Both the position numbers and the translations under genes were made by a program. 64,000 bases of DNA. It comes from Roseovarius gaetbuli (lineage in GTDB: Bacteria > Pseudomonadota > Alphaproteobacteria > Rhodobacterales > Rhodobacteraceae). Of the stretch, positions 1 to 7,501 are shown piece by piece. The stretch's first letter is position 1. Every line of letters starts with the position of its first letter. Location of the stretch: contig NZ_FWFJ01000019.1 in NCBI RefSeq assembly GCF_900172365.1, forward strand, positions 1-64,000. Reading direction: 5' to 3'. The notes below the pieces were generated by a model that searched no databases, was not told where the DNA came from, and saw only the letters and a list, made by a program, of their open reading frames with translations.

Positions 1-12
1 TCTTGTGCGCAT
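1..12 (-). CDS. Possible 5' end of a gene cut by the window edge
   Basis: On the minus strand an ATG at 12..10 begins a frame reading M-R-T-R before the sequence ends. An AGAAGG Shine-Dalgarno-like stretch lies about 8 bases upstream. It follows the cytochrome c' gene by about 100 bases and could be its operon partner. Four codons are not enough to name a product. Confidence 0.35.
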
Positions 13-116
13 TGGATTTTCCTTCTGTGTTATTTGCCCCAACCATGCGGCAAGCGCGCGGTGGTTTCAATATGAGGGCGGCATCGAAAGTGGCATTAAC
101 GACGAATTCTGGGCGC

Positions 117-566
117 TCAATGCTTCTCTTTGCGGTATTTCTGATGGCAGTCAAGGCAGGTATTGCCAACGCTCAACAGCGTGCTGCGCAGGCCGTCAAG
201 GCTATGGGTGTCAAGTGCAGAAACGGCGAGGTAGGCGCTGTTGCCTTTCCGCTCGAAGTCGGCCCGGTTTTCCCAGATCAGCGGAAGCGCCTCGGATTTC
301 GGATCGCTTTGAGCGTCACGAAAGAGGACCGGAATATCCTTCATATGGGTTTTCAGGGCCTGTTAGGCGGTGTTGGCTGCGGTGGCGTCAAACGCGCTCT
401 GGCCTTTGACCATCGCAACGAGGCGTTCAGTCGCTGTCTCGGAGCTTGGCATCGCCTCTATACGCATCATCACGGCGTGGTTGCGCACCCCCGAGTGGGC
501 CAGTGCGGTGGTGGCAAGAGCAAGGCAGAGGCAGACCACAAGGGCCGGACGGGCAATGGGTGTCAT
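117..566 (-). pseudogene. Cytochrome c' family gene interrupted by one in-frame TAA
   Basis: The frame opens with a Sec signal peptide (MTPIARPALVVCLCLALATTALA) and continues HSGVRNHAVMMRIEAM, as in periplasmic cytochromes c' of Rhodobacterales. Codon 68 is TAA (positions 365-363). The same frame then continues without a shift through KTHMKDIPVLFR and SDPKSEALPLIW to a C-terminal heme motif CLDCH (residues 137-141), the usual place in this family. Total length is 149 codons, which is normal. Cytochromes c' bind heme with a His from CXXCH and are linked to NO handling. As written, translation would stop before the heme site, so I call it a pseudogene. A sequencing error or readthrough would give the same picture. 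Confidence 0.8.
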
Positions 567-657
567 CGAATGTTTACTGGTGCAAATGCCGATAGTCTAA
601 CATTTTGGATGCTCAAGGGAGGGGGGACTCGACTCATTTGTGCGGCCAATTTAAAAA

Positions 658-672
658 GAACAAAAAGTGAAC
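658..672 (+). promoter_or_regulatory. LexA (SOS) box
   Basis: GAAC at 658-661 and GAAC at 669-672 are separated by exactly 7 bases. This is the reverse complement of GTTC-N7-GTTC, the direct-repeat LexA operator known from Rhodobacter and other alphaproteobacteria. It ends 10 bases before the imuB start codon, so a bound repressor would block transcription or initiation. Confidence 0.8.
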
Positions 673-682
673 AATATACGTA

Positions 683-2338
683 ATGTCTGCCCGCCGTATC
701 CTGTCTGTCTGGTTTCCCCGGCTTGGGGCCGAACGCCTTTTGCGGCGCGCGGGGGATATGGGGGATTTGCCCTTCGCGGTGGTGGGCGATGCGGGGCAAA
801 GCCAGGTTCTGGTGTCGCTTTCGCATCGCGCCGAGGCGGCGGGGCTGTCGCCCGGACAGCCGCTGCGCGATGCCCGCGCGCTTTGTGCCGCTCTGGTGAC
901 AGAGCCACAGAACCGACCGGCAGAGGCGGCGTTCTTGCGTGGGCTGTGCCGATGGGCCGGGCGCTTTTCGCCTTGGGTGGGGCTTCAGGGCGAGGCCGGG
1001 CTTGTGCTTGATATCACGGGTTGCACACATCTTTTCGGCGGTGAGGCGGCGATGATGGAGGGGCTGGCGCAGGGGGCGGTGGATCTTGGGCTTAGCGCGC
1101 GCTGTGGGCTGGCGGATACGGTGGGGGCGGCCTGGGCGCTTGCGCGTTTCGCCGGAGAGGGGGGGCAAGCGATCCGGTCGGGCGACGCGATCGACCAAGA
1201 GGCGCGCGCCACCCGCTCGCGGGCTGCCAAGCGCCGCTCGTGGGAGCGCGGCGGCGCGGCGCCGGTCGTGCGGCCAGCGGGGGCGGTGGGACAGATTGCG
1301 CCGCCAGGACAGATGCGCGGCGCGCTTGCCCCCCTGCCGGTGGCGGCCTTGCGTTTGCCGCAGGATATGGTGCAGGAACTGGGCCGCCTTGGCCTGCGCC
1401 GGATCGGGGATCTGAGCGGACAGCCGCGTGGGCCTCTGGCGCGCCGCTTTGGGCCTGAGTTGCTGTTGCGGCTCGATCAGGCGGTCGGGCTGGTGCCGGA
1501 GCAGGTCTCGCCTCTGATGCCGACACAGGCGTTCGCAACCCGGCTCAGCCTGCCCGAGCCGATCGGATTGCAAGACGATCTGCGCGCCGGTCTGGATCGG
1601 CTGGCGGATCGGCTCTGTGCCCTTTTGCGTGACCGTGGGCATGGCGCGCGGCGGGTGCGGTTCGAGGTGTTTCGCGTCGATGGCACGGTGCAGGCGGTGC
1701 AGGTCGGGCTTGCCCGCCCTGCCGACACAGCCCAGGGCATCCTGCCGTTGCTGGCGATGAAGCTTGACGAGATCGAGGCGGGGTTTGGCATTGATATGCT
1801 GCGCCTTGAAGCGGTTGAAACCGAGCGGATTGAGGCGACGCAGATGGCGGGGCACGTCACCGCCCTCGGGGCTGCGGAGCGGCGCCAATCACAGGCCTGC
1901 GCGATTGAGGACCTGATGGGGCGGCTTGGAGCGCGCATCGGGCTTGAGGCGATCACTCGCCGCCACCCCGGTAGCAGCCATGTCCCGGAAAAGTCGGCGC
2001 AGGTTTTGGCGGCGGCCTGGTCGGGCCCGGCCCCCGGAGCGTGGCCAACCCCGGCAATCAAACGCCCCTTGCTGATCTGGCGGCCAGAGCCGGTGCGCGC
2101 CCCCGAGACGCCGCACCTCAAAGAGCGGTTTCATTGGCGGGGGCGCTCGCATGAGGTGGTCTGTGCCACGGGGCCTGAACGGATTGCGCCGGAATGGTGG
2201 CTTGACGATCCCGAGTGGCGCAGCGGGGTGCGCGATTACTGGTGGGTGGTTACCGCGCGCGGCGAAGAACTCTGGCTTTATTACGCTTACGGGGCCGCCC
2301 TGTCGCCCGGCTGGTTTTGTCAGGGTCGGTTCGCCTAG
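683..2338 (+). CDS. imuB: ImuB, Y-family polymerase-like mutagenesis protein
   Basis: The 551-residue product starts MSARRILSVWFPRLGAERLL and carries DITGCTHLFGGE, the typical opening of ImuB, a catalytically inactive Y-family (DinB-like) protein that links ImuA and the error-prone polymerase DnaE2 in SOS mutagenesis. The C terminus (GVRDYWWVVTARGEELWLYY...GWFCQGRFA) matches the ImuB tail. A LexA box sits 10 bases upstream, and no clear Shine-Dalgarno is seen, so a leaderless mRNA is possible. The usual operon is imuA-imuB-dnaE2. Here the upstream gene is a broken cytochrome and the downstream gene is DUF2794, so partners must lie elsewhere or be absent. An Arg-rich linker is present near residues 175-200. 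Confidence 0.88.
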   Translation: MSARRILSVWFPRLGAERLLRRAGDMGDLPFAVVGDAGQSQVLVSLSHRAEAAGLSPGQPLRDARALCAALVTEPQNRPAEAAFLRGLCRWAGRFSPWVGLQGEAGLVLDITGCTHLFGGEAAMMEGLAQGAVDLGLSARCGLADTVGAAWALARFAGEGGQAIRSGDAIDQEARATRSRAAKRRSWERGGAAPVVRPAGAVGQIAPPGQMRGALAPLPVAALRLPQDMVQELGRLGLRRIGDLSGQPRGPLARRFGPELLLRLDQAVGLVPEQVSPLMPTQAFATRLSLPEPIGLQDDLRAGLDRLADRLCALLRDRGHGARRVRFEVFRVDGTVQAVQVGLARPADTAQGILPLLAMKLDEIEAGFGIDMLRLEAVETERIEATQMAGHVTALGAAERRQSQACAIEDLMGRLGARIGLEAITRRHPGSSHVPEKSAQVLAAAWSGPAPGAWPTPAIKRPLLIWRPEPVRAPETPHLKERFHWRGRSHEVVCATGPERIAPEWWLDDPEWRSGVRDYWWVVTARGEELWLYYAYGAALSPGWFCQGRFA

Positions 2339-2348
2339 CAGAGGGATT

Positions 2349-2423
2349 AGAAAATTCGCCGAATTTTCTTGGCATTTTCTTCGCCGAAGAAAATGGGCCG
2401 CGCGCGAATTCGCTTGATTCGCG
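2349..2423. repeat. Double palindrome repeat (copy 1)
   Basis: Two hairpins lie 3 bases apart: 2349-2369 has AGAAAATTCG and CGAATTTTCT arms around one base, and 2373-2395 has CATTTTCTTCG and CGAAGAAAATG arms around one base. A third weaker stem (CGCGAAT/ATTCGCG, 2403-2423) follows. The same two hairpins recur in the opposite order, hence opposite orientation, at 34041-34090. The position just after imuB and the lack of a T-run suggest a REP-like dispersed repeat rather than a simple terminator. Confidence 0.8.
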
Positions 2424-2448
2424 AGGGCTTTGGGGCAACTCTATAGCC

Positions 2449-2793
2449 ATGACCTTTCAGTCTTTCAGCCCGATCCAAGTGTCCGGCACGCCGATGCAGG
2501 TTGCGTTTCATCGCACTGAAATGGCGGTCATCCTGTCGCTTTATGGGCGCATGGTTGCGGCTGGGGAATGGCGCGATTACGGCATTTCCTGTCTGCGCGA
2601 CGTGGCGGTTTTTTCGATCTTTCGGCGCACAGCGGAAAACCCGCTTTACCGGATCGAAAAGCGGCCCAAGTTGCGTGCAAAACAGGGGCAATATGCAGTG
2701 ATTGGCATCGACGGACAGGTTTTGAAGCGCGGTCACGATCTCAAGCCCGTGCTGCGCGTCTTGGAGCGCAAGCTTATCCGCGCTGTGGAGTGA
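2449..2793 (+). CDS. DUF2794 family protein
   Basis: The 114-residue product starts MTFQSFSPIQ and contains FHRTEMAVILSLYGRMV, AGEWRDYGI and FRRTAENPLYRIEKRPK, which I recognise as DUF2794, a small conserved alphaproteobacterial family of unknown function. I chose the ATG at 2449 because upstream in-frame sequence falls in imuB and the palindromic repeat. No signal peptide or membrane segment is visible. It ends 4 bases before the modE-like start and may be cotranscribed with the molybdenum genes, though no functional link is known to me. Confidence 0.85.
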   Translation: MTFQSFSPIQVSGTPMQVAFHRTEMAVILSLYGRMVAAGEWRDYGISCLRDVAVFSIFRRTAENPLYRIEKRPKLRAKQGQYAVIGIDGQVLKRGHDLKPVLRVLERKLIRAVE

Positions 2794-2797
2794 GCGG

Positions 2798-3184
2798 TTG
2801 AGCGTGCCTGCGCCAGACACGCCAAAAGCGCGCGCAGATTTGCGCCTGCGGCTGGTGTTCGGGGGCGGCGCGATGATTGGGCCGGGCAAGGCCGATTTGC
2901 TTGAACTAATTGCCGAAACCGGATCAATCTCGGCGGCGTGTCGCGCGATGAACATGAGCTACAAGCGCGCCTGGATGCTGGTCGAGACCATGAATGCCAT
3001 GTTCCGCGCGCCGGTCGTGCAAAGCGCGCGCGGTGGCGCCAAGGGCGGCGGCGCGGCCCTCACCGCAACCGGGGAAGAGGTCTTGCGCCACTATCGCGCG
3101 CTGGAACGGCGTTGCGCCGATCAGGGCGCGGCCGAGATCGCGGCCATCACTGCCCTGCTTGGCGATATGTCTGGCGAAAAATAG
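2798..3184 (+). CDS. ModE-like winged-helix regulator, DNA-binding domain only
   Basis: The 128-residue protein matches the N-terminal winged helix of ModE: ISAACRAMNMSYKRAWMLVETMN is the recognition region and GGGAALTATGEEVL the wing. Full-length ModE adds two C-terminal molybdate-binding (Mop/TOBE) domains, which are absent, so molybdate sensing would need another mechanism. The start is TTG at 2798 with GGAG upstream; a GTG at 2804 is the alternative. It sits just before modABC on the same strand and is the obvious candidate regulator of those genes. Confidence 0.85.
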   Translation: MSVPAPDTPKARADLRLRLVFGGGAMIGPGKADLLELIAETGSISAACRAMNMSYKRAWMLVETMNAMFRAPVVQSARGGAKGGGAALTATGEEVLRHYRALERRCADQGAAEIAAITALLGDMSGEK

Positions 3185-3207
3185 CGCTTGTCATCGGCTG
3201 CGCTGCG

Positions 3208-3233
3208 CGGGATATTTCCCTTCAAACATAACG
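3208..3233. promoter_or_regulatory. Possible Mo-box upstream of modA
   Basis: An imperfect inverted repeat, CGGGATAT then ACATAACG with 10 bases between, resembles the CGNTATAT...ATATNNCG architecture of ModE/Mop operators. The left arm matches poorly. The location between the modE-like gene and modA is what makes it worth noting. Confidence 0.35.
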
Positions 3234-3252
3234 AGACCGGGAAGGGCCGCCA

Positions 3253-4017
3253 ATGCGTGCCGCCGTCACCATTTTGCGCCGCCTTTGCGTGCTGCTGTTG
3301 CTTACCCTCGGCATCGGCGCGGCCCAGGCCGGAACGGCGACGATTGCGGTGGCGACGAATTTTGCCGAGGCCGCGGAAGACCTGATTGCACGGTTCGAGG
3401 CGCAAACCGATCATCGGATCACGCTTGTCACCGGCTCGACCGGAAAACTGTTTGCCCAGATCATCCAAGGCGCGCCCTTTGACGCCTTTCTTGCCGCTGA
3501 TCAGGCCCGTCCCGCGCGGCTTGAGGCCGAGGGGTACGCCGTTGCAAAAACGCGCTTTACCTACGCTGAAGGGCGTCTTGTGCTCTGGAGCGCGACGCCC
3601 GGCGTCATCACGCCCGACGGCGCAACCGTGCTTCGGGCCGGGGACTTCGCGCATCTGGCCATCGCCAATCCCGATCTTGCGCCCTATGGCCTTGCGGCGA
3701 AACAGGCCTTGCAGGGGCTTGGTCTCTGGGAGGCGCTCAAGCCGAAGCTGGTGATGGGCCAGAACATCGGGCAGGCGTTCTCGATGGTTGCGACCGGCAA
3801 TGCCGAGCTGGGGCTGGTGGCAAAATCCTACGCGATTTCAGCCCGCAACCGCCAGTCAGGGGGCCTCTGGGACGTGCCCGAGGCCCTTTACGATCCGATC
3901 CGGCAGGATGCGGTTTTGCTAACCGAAACGAATGCCGTCGCGCGTGATTTTCTGACCTATTTCAAGACACCAGAGGCGCGCGCGGTGATCACGGGGCATG
4001 GCTATCATGTGGAGTGA
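3253..4017 (+). CDS. modA: Molybdate ABC transporter substrate-binding protein ModA
   Basis: The 254-residue periplasmic protein has a Sec signal peptide (about residues 1-26, ending AAQAG) followed by ATIAVATNFAEAAEDL and GSTGKLFAQIIQGAPFDAFLAAD, the oxyanion-binding region of ModA. It captures molybdate (or tungstate) and delivers it to ModBC. A GGGAAGGG ribosome-binding stretch precedes the ATG. It overlaps modB, showing translational coupling within modABC. Confidence 0.93.
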   Translation: MRAAVTILRRLCVLLLLTLGIGAAQAGTATIAVATNFAEAAEDLIARFEAQTDHRITLVTGSTGKLFAQIIQGAPFDAFLAADQARPARLEAEGYAVAKTRFTYAEGRLVLWSATPGVITPDGATVLRAGDFAHLAIANPDLAPYGLAAKQALQGLGLWEALKPKLVMGQNIGQAFSMVATGNAELGLVAKSYAISARNRQSGGLWDVPEALYDPIRQDAVLLTETNAVARDFLTYFKTPEARAVITGHGYHVE

Positions 4018-4699
4018 TGGCGCGCCCTTTCCCGACCTCACGCCGCTTTGGCTAACGATGCGGCTGGCGGGGGTAAGCGTGGTGATCCTGCTGATCATCG
4101 GCACGCCGCTGGCGTGGTGGCTGGCGCAAACGCAGAGCCGCGCCAAGGTGGCGGTTGAGGCGATCACGGCTTTGCCGCTGGTGCTGCCGCCGACGGTTTT
4201 GGGGTTCTACCTCTTGGTTCTGCTCAGCCCCAACAGCATGCTTGGCGGGGCCTGGCGCGATGTGACCGGCAGCGCGCTTACATTCTCATTCACCGGGCTT
4301 GTGGTGGCCTCGGTGCTCTATTCTTTGCCCTTCACGGTGCAACCGCTTCAGGCCAGTTTCGAGGCAATTGGCCGTCACCCGATGGAGGCGGCAGCCTCGC
4401 TTGGGGCCGGGCCGATGGATCGGTTTTGCACCGTCGCCACGCCGCTGGCGCTGCGCGGATACCTCACCGCGATGGTGCTGAGCTTTGCGCATACGCTTGG
4501 CGAATTCGGCGTGGTTTTGATGGTGGGCGGCAATATTCCAGGCCAGACCAAGGTTATATCCATCGCGATTTACGAGCATGTCGAGACCTTGGAGTATGCA
4601 CAGGCGCACCTGTTGTCGGCGATTCTTTTGGGGATTTCCTTTGTGGTGCTGATTGCGGTCTATGCCGCCAATCGCCGCTTTCCGGTGCATGCGGGATGA
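4007..4699 (+). CDS. modB: Molybdate ABC transporter permease ModB
   Basis: This is an inner-membrane permease of about 230 residues with roughly five hydrophobic segments. It carries the EAA-loop region EAAASLGAGPMDRF that contacts ModC, and the HTLGEFGVVLMVGGNIPG stretch typical of ModB. I chose ATG 4007 (MWSDGAPFPD) because ACGGGG lies 10 bases upstream; ATG 3998 gives three more residues. It overlaps modA at its start and modC at its end (ATGA). Confidence 0.92.
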   Translation: MWSDGAPFPDLTPLWLTMRLAGVSVVILLIIGTPLAWWLAQTQSRAKVAVEAITALPLVLPPTVLGFYLLVLLSPNSMLGGAWRDVTGSALTFSFTGLVVASVLYSLPFTVQPLQASFEAIGRHPMEAAASLGAGPMDRFCTVATPLALRGYLTAMVLSFAHTLGEFGVVLMVGGNIPGQTKVISIAIYEHVETLEYAQAHLLSAILLGISFVVLIAVYAANRRFPVHAG

Positions 4700-5796
4700 G
4701 CGGTCTGGCGGTTGATCTCACGCTCGATTTGCCGGGGTTCCGCCTTGCGGTGTCGCAGGGTTTTGCGCCCAGTGGCCTGACGGCGGTGTTTGGCCCGTCG
4801 GGCAGCGGTAAATCAAGCCTGTTGCGGGTGATCGCCGGGCTTGAAACGCGCGCGCAGGGGCGCGTGTCCTTTGATGGGCAGGACTGGCAGGGGCCGGGGT
4901 GCTTTGTGCCGCCGCATCGGCGCGCCATCGGTTATGTCTTTCAGGACGCGCGGCTTTTTGCGCATCTTAGCGTGGCTGGCAATCTCGCTTATGCGGAGCG
5001 GCGCGCGCGCAAGGCGGGGCGTAACCCTGATCGGTCGGGTATCGTGGCCGCGCTTGGCCTTGAGGGGCTTTTGACGCGCCGCCCTTCGGGCCTCTCGGGG
5101 GGCGAGGCACAGCGCGTGGCGATGGCGCGCGCGCTGATGACCGCGCCGCGCCTGTTGTTGATGGACGAGCCGCTTTCGGCGCTGGATGATGCGGCCAAGG
5201 GCGCGATCCTGCCCTATATCGAGGCGATCCGCGATGGCATGCGGGTGCCGGTGATTTACGTCAGCCATTCGGTGTCAGAGGTGGCGCGACTTGCCCATCA
5301 CATCGTCATGCTTGAGGCAGGCGAGGTGCGCCGCGCTGGCCTTGCGCAGGATATCCTGTCGGACCCGGCTGCGGCCCCGGCCTTTGGCATTCGCGCCGCC
5401 GGGTCTGTCCTGCGGGCGCAGGTTCTGGCGCATCACGACGATGGGTTGAGCGAGCTTGCGGTGGCGGGCGGGCGGCTTTTGGTGCCGGGCTTTGCGGCCG
5501 TGATGGGCGCAAAGGTCCGGGTCAGGATCGCGGCGCAGGATGTGATCCTGTCGCGTCAACGCCCCGAGGGGCTATCGGCGCTCAACGTGCTTGAGGGCGA
5601 GTTGACCGATTTGCGACAGGGGCAGGGGCCGGGCGTCATGGTGCGCCTGCGCATGGGCGCGGATCAGGATGTGTTGGCCCGGATCACGCAGCGCTCTGCC
5701 CGCGCGCTTGCGCTTGCGCCGGGGCAGAGGTGTTTTGCGGTGATCAAGTCGCTGTCGATTGCGCCGCTCGATGTGGGCGGAAGCGGCCCGACCTAG
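4696..5796 (+). CDS. modC: Molybdate ABC transporter ATP-binding protein ModC
   Basis: The 366-residue ATPase has a Walker A (GPSGSGKSS, residues 33-41), Q-loop (VFQDARLF), signature LSGGEAQR, Walker B LLLMDEPLSALDD and H-loop SHSVSEV. A C-terminal extension (about residues 290-360, SALNVLEGELTDL...) is a TOBE/Mop domain that can bind molybdate. The ATG overlaps the modB stop. Its stop overlaps that of the convergent agmatinase-like gene by 4 bases. Confidence 0.94.
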   Translation: MSGLAVDLTLDLPGFRLAVSQGFAPSGLTAVFGPSGSGKSSLLRVIAGLETRAQGRVSFDGQDWQGPGCFVPPHRRAIGYVFQDARLFAHLSVAGNLAYAERRARKAGRNPDRSGIVAALGLEGLLTRRPSGLSGGEAQRVAMARALMTAPRLLLMDEPLSALDDAAKGAILPYIEAIRDGMRVPVIYVSHSVSEVARLAHHIVMLEAGEVRRAGLAQDILSDPAAAPAFGIRAAGSVLRAQVLAHHDDGLSELAVAGGRLLVPGFAAVMGAKVRVRIAAQDVILSRQRPEGLSALNVLEGELTDLRQGQGPGVMVRLRMGADQDVLARITQRSARALALAPGQRCFAVIKSLSIAPLDVGGSGPT

Positions 5797-6755
5797 GCTG
5801 CACCCTTGGCCATGACGCAGAGCATCTCGAACATGATCGACGCGCCAAGAAAGGCGGTGCCGCCAGAGGTGTCGAACGGCGGCGAAACCTCGACCATATC
5901 GGCGCCGACGATTTTAACGCCCTCAAGCCCGCGCACCACCTGAAGCGCCTGATAGCTGTTGGGTCCACCCACCTCGGGCGTGCCGGTGCCGGGGGCAAAG
6001 GTCGGATCGACAAAGTCGATGTCATAGCTCACGTAGGTGTCGCCTGTGTCGGCAATCTCGCGCGCTTCGGCCATCACATCCTCTGGGCCGCGGGCGTGAA
6101 ACTCTTCGATCAGGATCAGGCGGATGCCGTTGGCGGCGGCGAAATCGCGATCTTCAGTGTCATACATCGTGCCGCGAATGCCGATCATCACCACCCGCTT
6201 GGGATCAAGCAGGCCTTCTTCGACGGCGCGGCGAAACGGTGTGCCATGGGTGTACAGGGTGCCGCCGAAATAGGAATGAAACAGATCGGTGTGGCTATCG
6301 AAATGGATCATGCCAAGCGGCGCGCGCCGCGCCAAAGAGCGCAGCACCGGCAGGGTCGTCAAATGATCGCCCCCTGCCGTCAGAGGGGTGATCCCGGCAT
6401 CTGTGACCTGATCGTAAAAGGCGGTGATGCGGGCCATGCTGTCGATGATATCGGCGGGGTTCGGCCCGACATCGCCAAGATCGGCGCAATTGAGCGCCTC
6501 GAAAGGGCGCATGCCGCTGGTGGCGTGCTGGGCGCGGATCATGGTCGAGGCATCGCGCAACTGGCGCGGGCCATGGCGAGGGCCGGGGCGGTTGGTGGTG
6601 CCGCTGTCCCAGGGCACGCCAATCAGGCCAATTTGCACATCGTCGTAGCGGTCATGCCCATGCGGCACATAGGGCAGGCGCATGAAGGTGGGCACGCCGG
6701 CAAAGCGGGGCAATTCAAACCCCGACACGGGGTGAAAGAACGGATCGGATGTCAT
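5793..6755 (-). CDS. Agmatinase-family ureohydrolase
   Basis: The 320-residue protein is a binuclear manganese ureohydrolase. Metal-binding motifs are GGDH (His131), FDSHTD (Asp153, His155, Asp157) and SYDIDFVDP (Asp245, Asp247). The family hydrolyses agmatine, guanidinobutyrate, guanidinopropionate or proclavaminate to urea and an amine; sequence alone does not decide the substrate here. DSHTD replaces the more usual DAHSD/DAHTD, a mild change that keeps the ligands. The start overlaps the end of the NlpC/P60 gene (ATGA), so it is the last gene of a three-gene operon with an aminopeptidase. Confidence 0.88.
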   Translation of the reverse strand: MTSDPFFHPVSGFELPRFAGVPTFMRLPYVPHGHDRYDDVQIGLIGVPWDSGTTNRPGPRHGPRQLRDASTMIRAQHATSGMRPFEALNCADLGDVGPNPADIIDSMARITAFYDQVTDAGITPLTAGGDHLTTLPVLRSLARRAPLGMIHFDSHTDLFHSYFGGTLYTHGTPFRRAVEEGLLDPKRVVMIGIRGTMYDTEDRDFAAANGIRLILIEEFHARGPEDVMAEAREIADTGDTYVSYDIDFVDPTFAPGTGTPEVGGPNSYQALQVVRGLEGVKIVGADMVEVSPPFDTSGGTAFLGASIMFEMLCVMAKGAA

Positions 6756-7501
6756 GGTCTTCCTTTCAGGCGTTTGCGCGCGGTGACGGGGCCGTCGCCC
6801 TGTGTTTCTATTCTTTTGATAGCGTCGTTGATGCCCTCATAGGCGACAGCCATGTGAAAGGCATTGGCGTGGATCAGCCTATCGGCGTCGGCCACCCATG
6901 CCACATGACCTTTCCAGAACAACAGGTCGCCGCGCTCAAGCGGGGCGTCCTCGGGCAGAATGGTGCCAAGTGCGGTCTCTTGCGGGCCGCTATCGCCGGG
7001 GCAGGGGATGGCGCAGGCGAGGCAGCCGACCTGAACCAGACCGGAGCAATCAATGCCAAACGACGAATTGCCGCCCCAGAGGTAAGGCGTGCCAAGGTAA
7101 AGCTCGGCCACTGTGACGGGATCGGCCTCGACGCTTTCAAGCGGGCTGAGATGGGCAAGCGGCACATGGCCTTGCGGTGTTTCGGCAAAGCGCGCGCCGG
7201 TGCCAAGCACGGTCAGCCGCGCGCCATGGCTCAGGCTCAGGCGTTCGGGGGTTTTGAAATCTGGCTCGGGATATAGATGCGTGGCGCGCGCGCTCACGCG
7301 ATGGGTCGGCGTGCCGGTTGTCAGTGCGGCTTCGGGCAGATAGCCGTGATAGCCGTCGCGCGCGGCACTGACCTCGGCCCAGCCATCGGTGATGTCCAGC
7401 ATGGTCACCGCTTCGCCCATCAAAAGCTGGCGCTCACGTGGGCCATCCGGCGCGCGGCGCAGATCGGCAATCGGGACCGAGATGAGCCGCGTATCGCTCA
7501 C
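6752..7501 (-). CDS. NlpC/P60 family cell-wall peptidase with SH3 domains
   Basis: The 249-residue protein has an N-terminal SH3b-like region (residues 1-120) and a C-terminal NlpC/P60 domain with DCSGLVQ (catalytic Cys152), GHVAWV (His199) and an IHANAF segment. Enzymes of this build cleave gamma-D-Glu-diamino acid bonds in peptidoglycan peptides. No signal peptide is seen, which suggests cytoplasmic muropeptide recycling. I chose the GTG at 7501 because it overlaps the aminopeptidase stop (GTGA); the open frame extends to 7594 but inside that gene. Aminopeptidase next to it fits peptide turnover. Confidence 0.88.
   Translation of the reverse strand: MSDTRLISVPIADLRRAPDGPRERQLLMGEAVTMLDITDGWAEVSAARDGYHGYLPEAALTTGTPTHRVSARATHLYPEPDFKTPERLSLSHGARLTVLGTGARFAETPQGHVPLAHLSPLESVEADPVTVAELYLGTPYLWGGNSSFGIDCSGLVQVGCLACAIPCPGDSGPQETALGTILPEDAPLERGDLLFWKGHVAWVADADRLIHANAFHMAVAYEGINDAIKRIETQGDGPVTARKRLKGRP

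Noticed and set aside
563..1888. Long minus-strand open frame of 441 codons opposite imuB
   Set aside because: It is Arg/Pro/His-rich and antisense to imuB, a usual artefact of GC-rich codons with G/C third positions.
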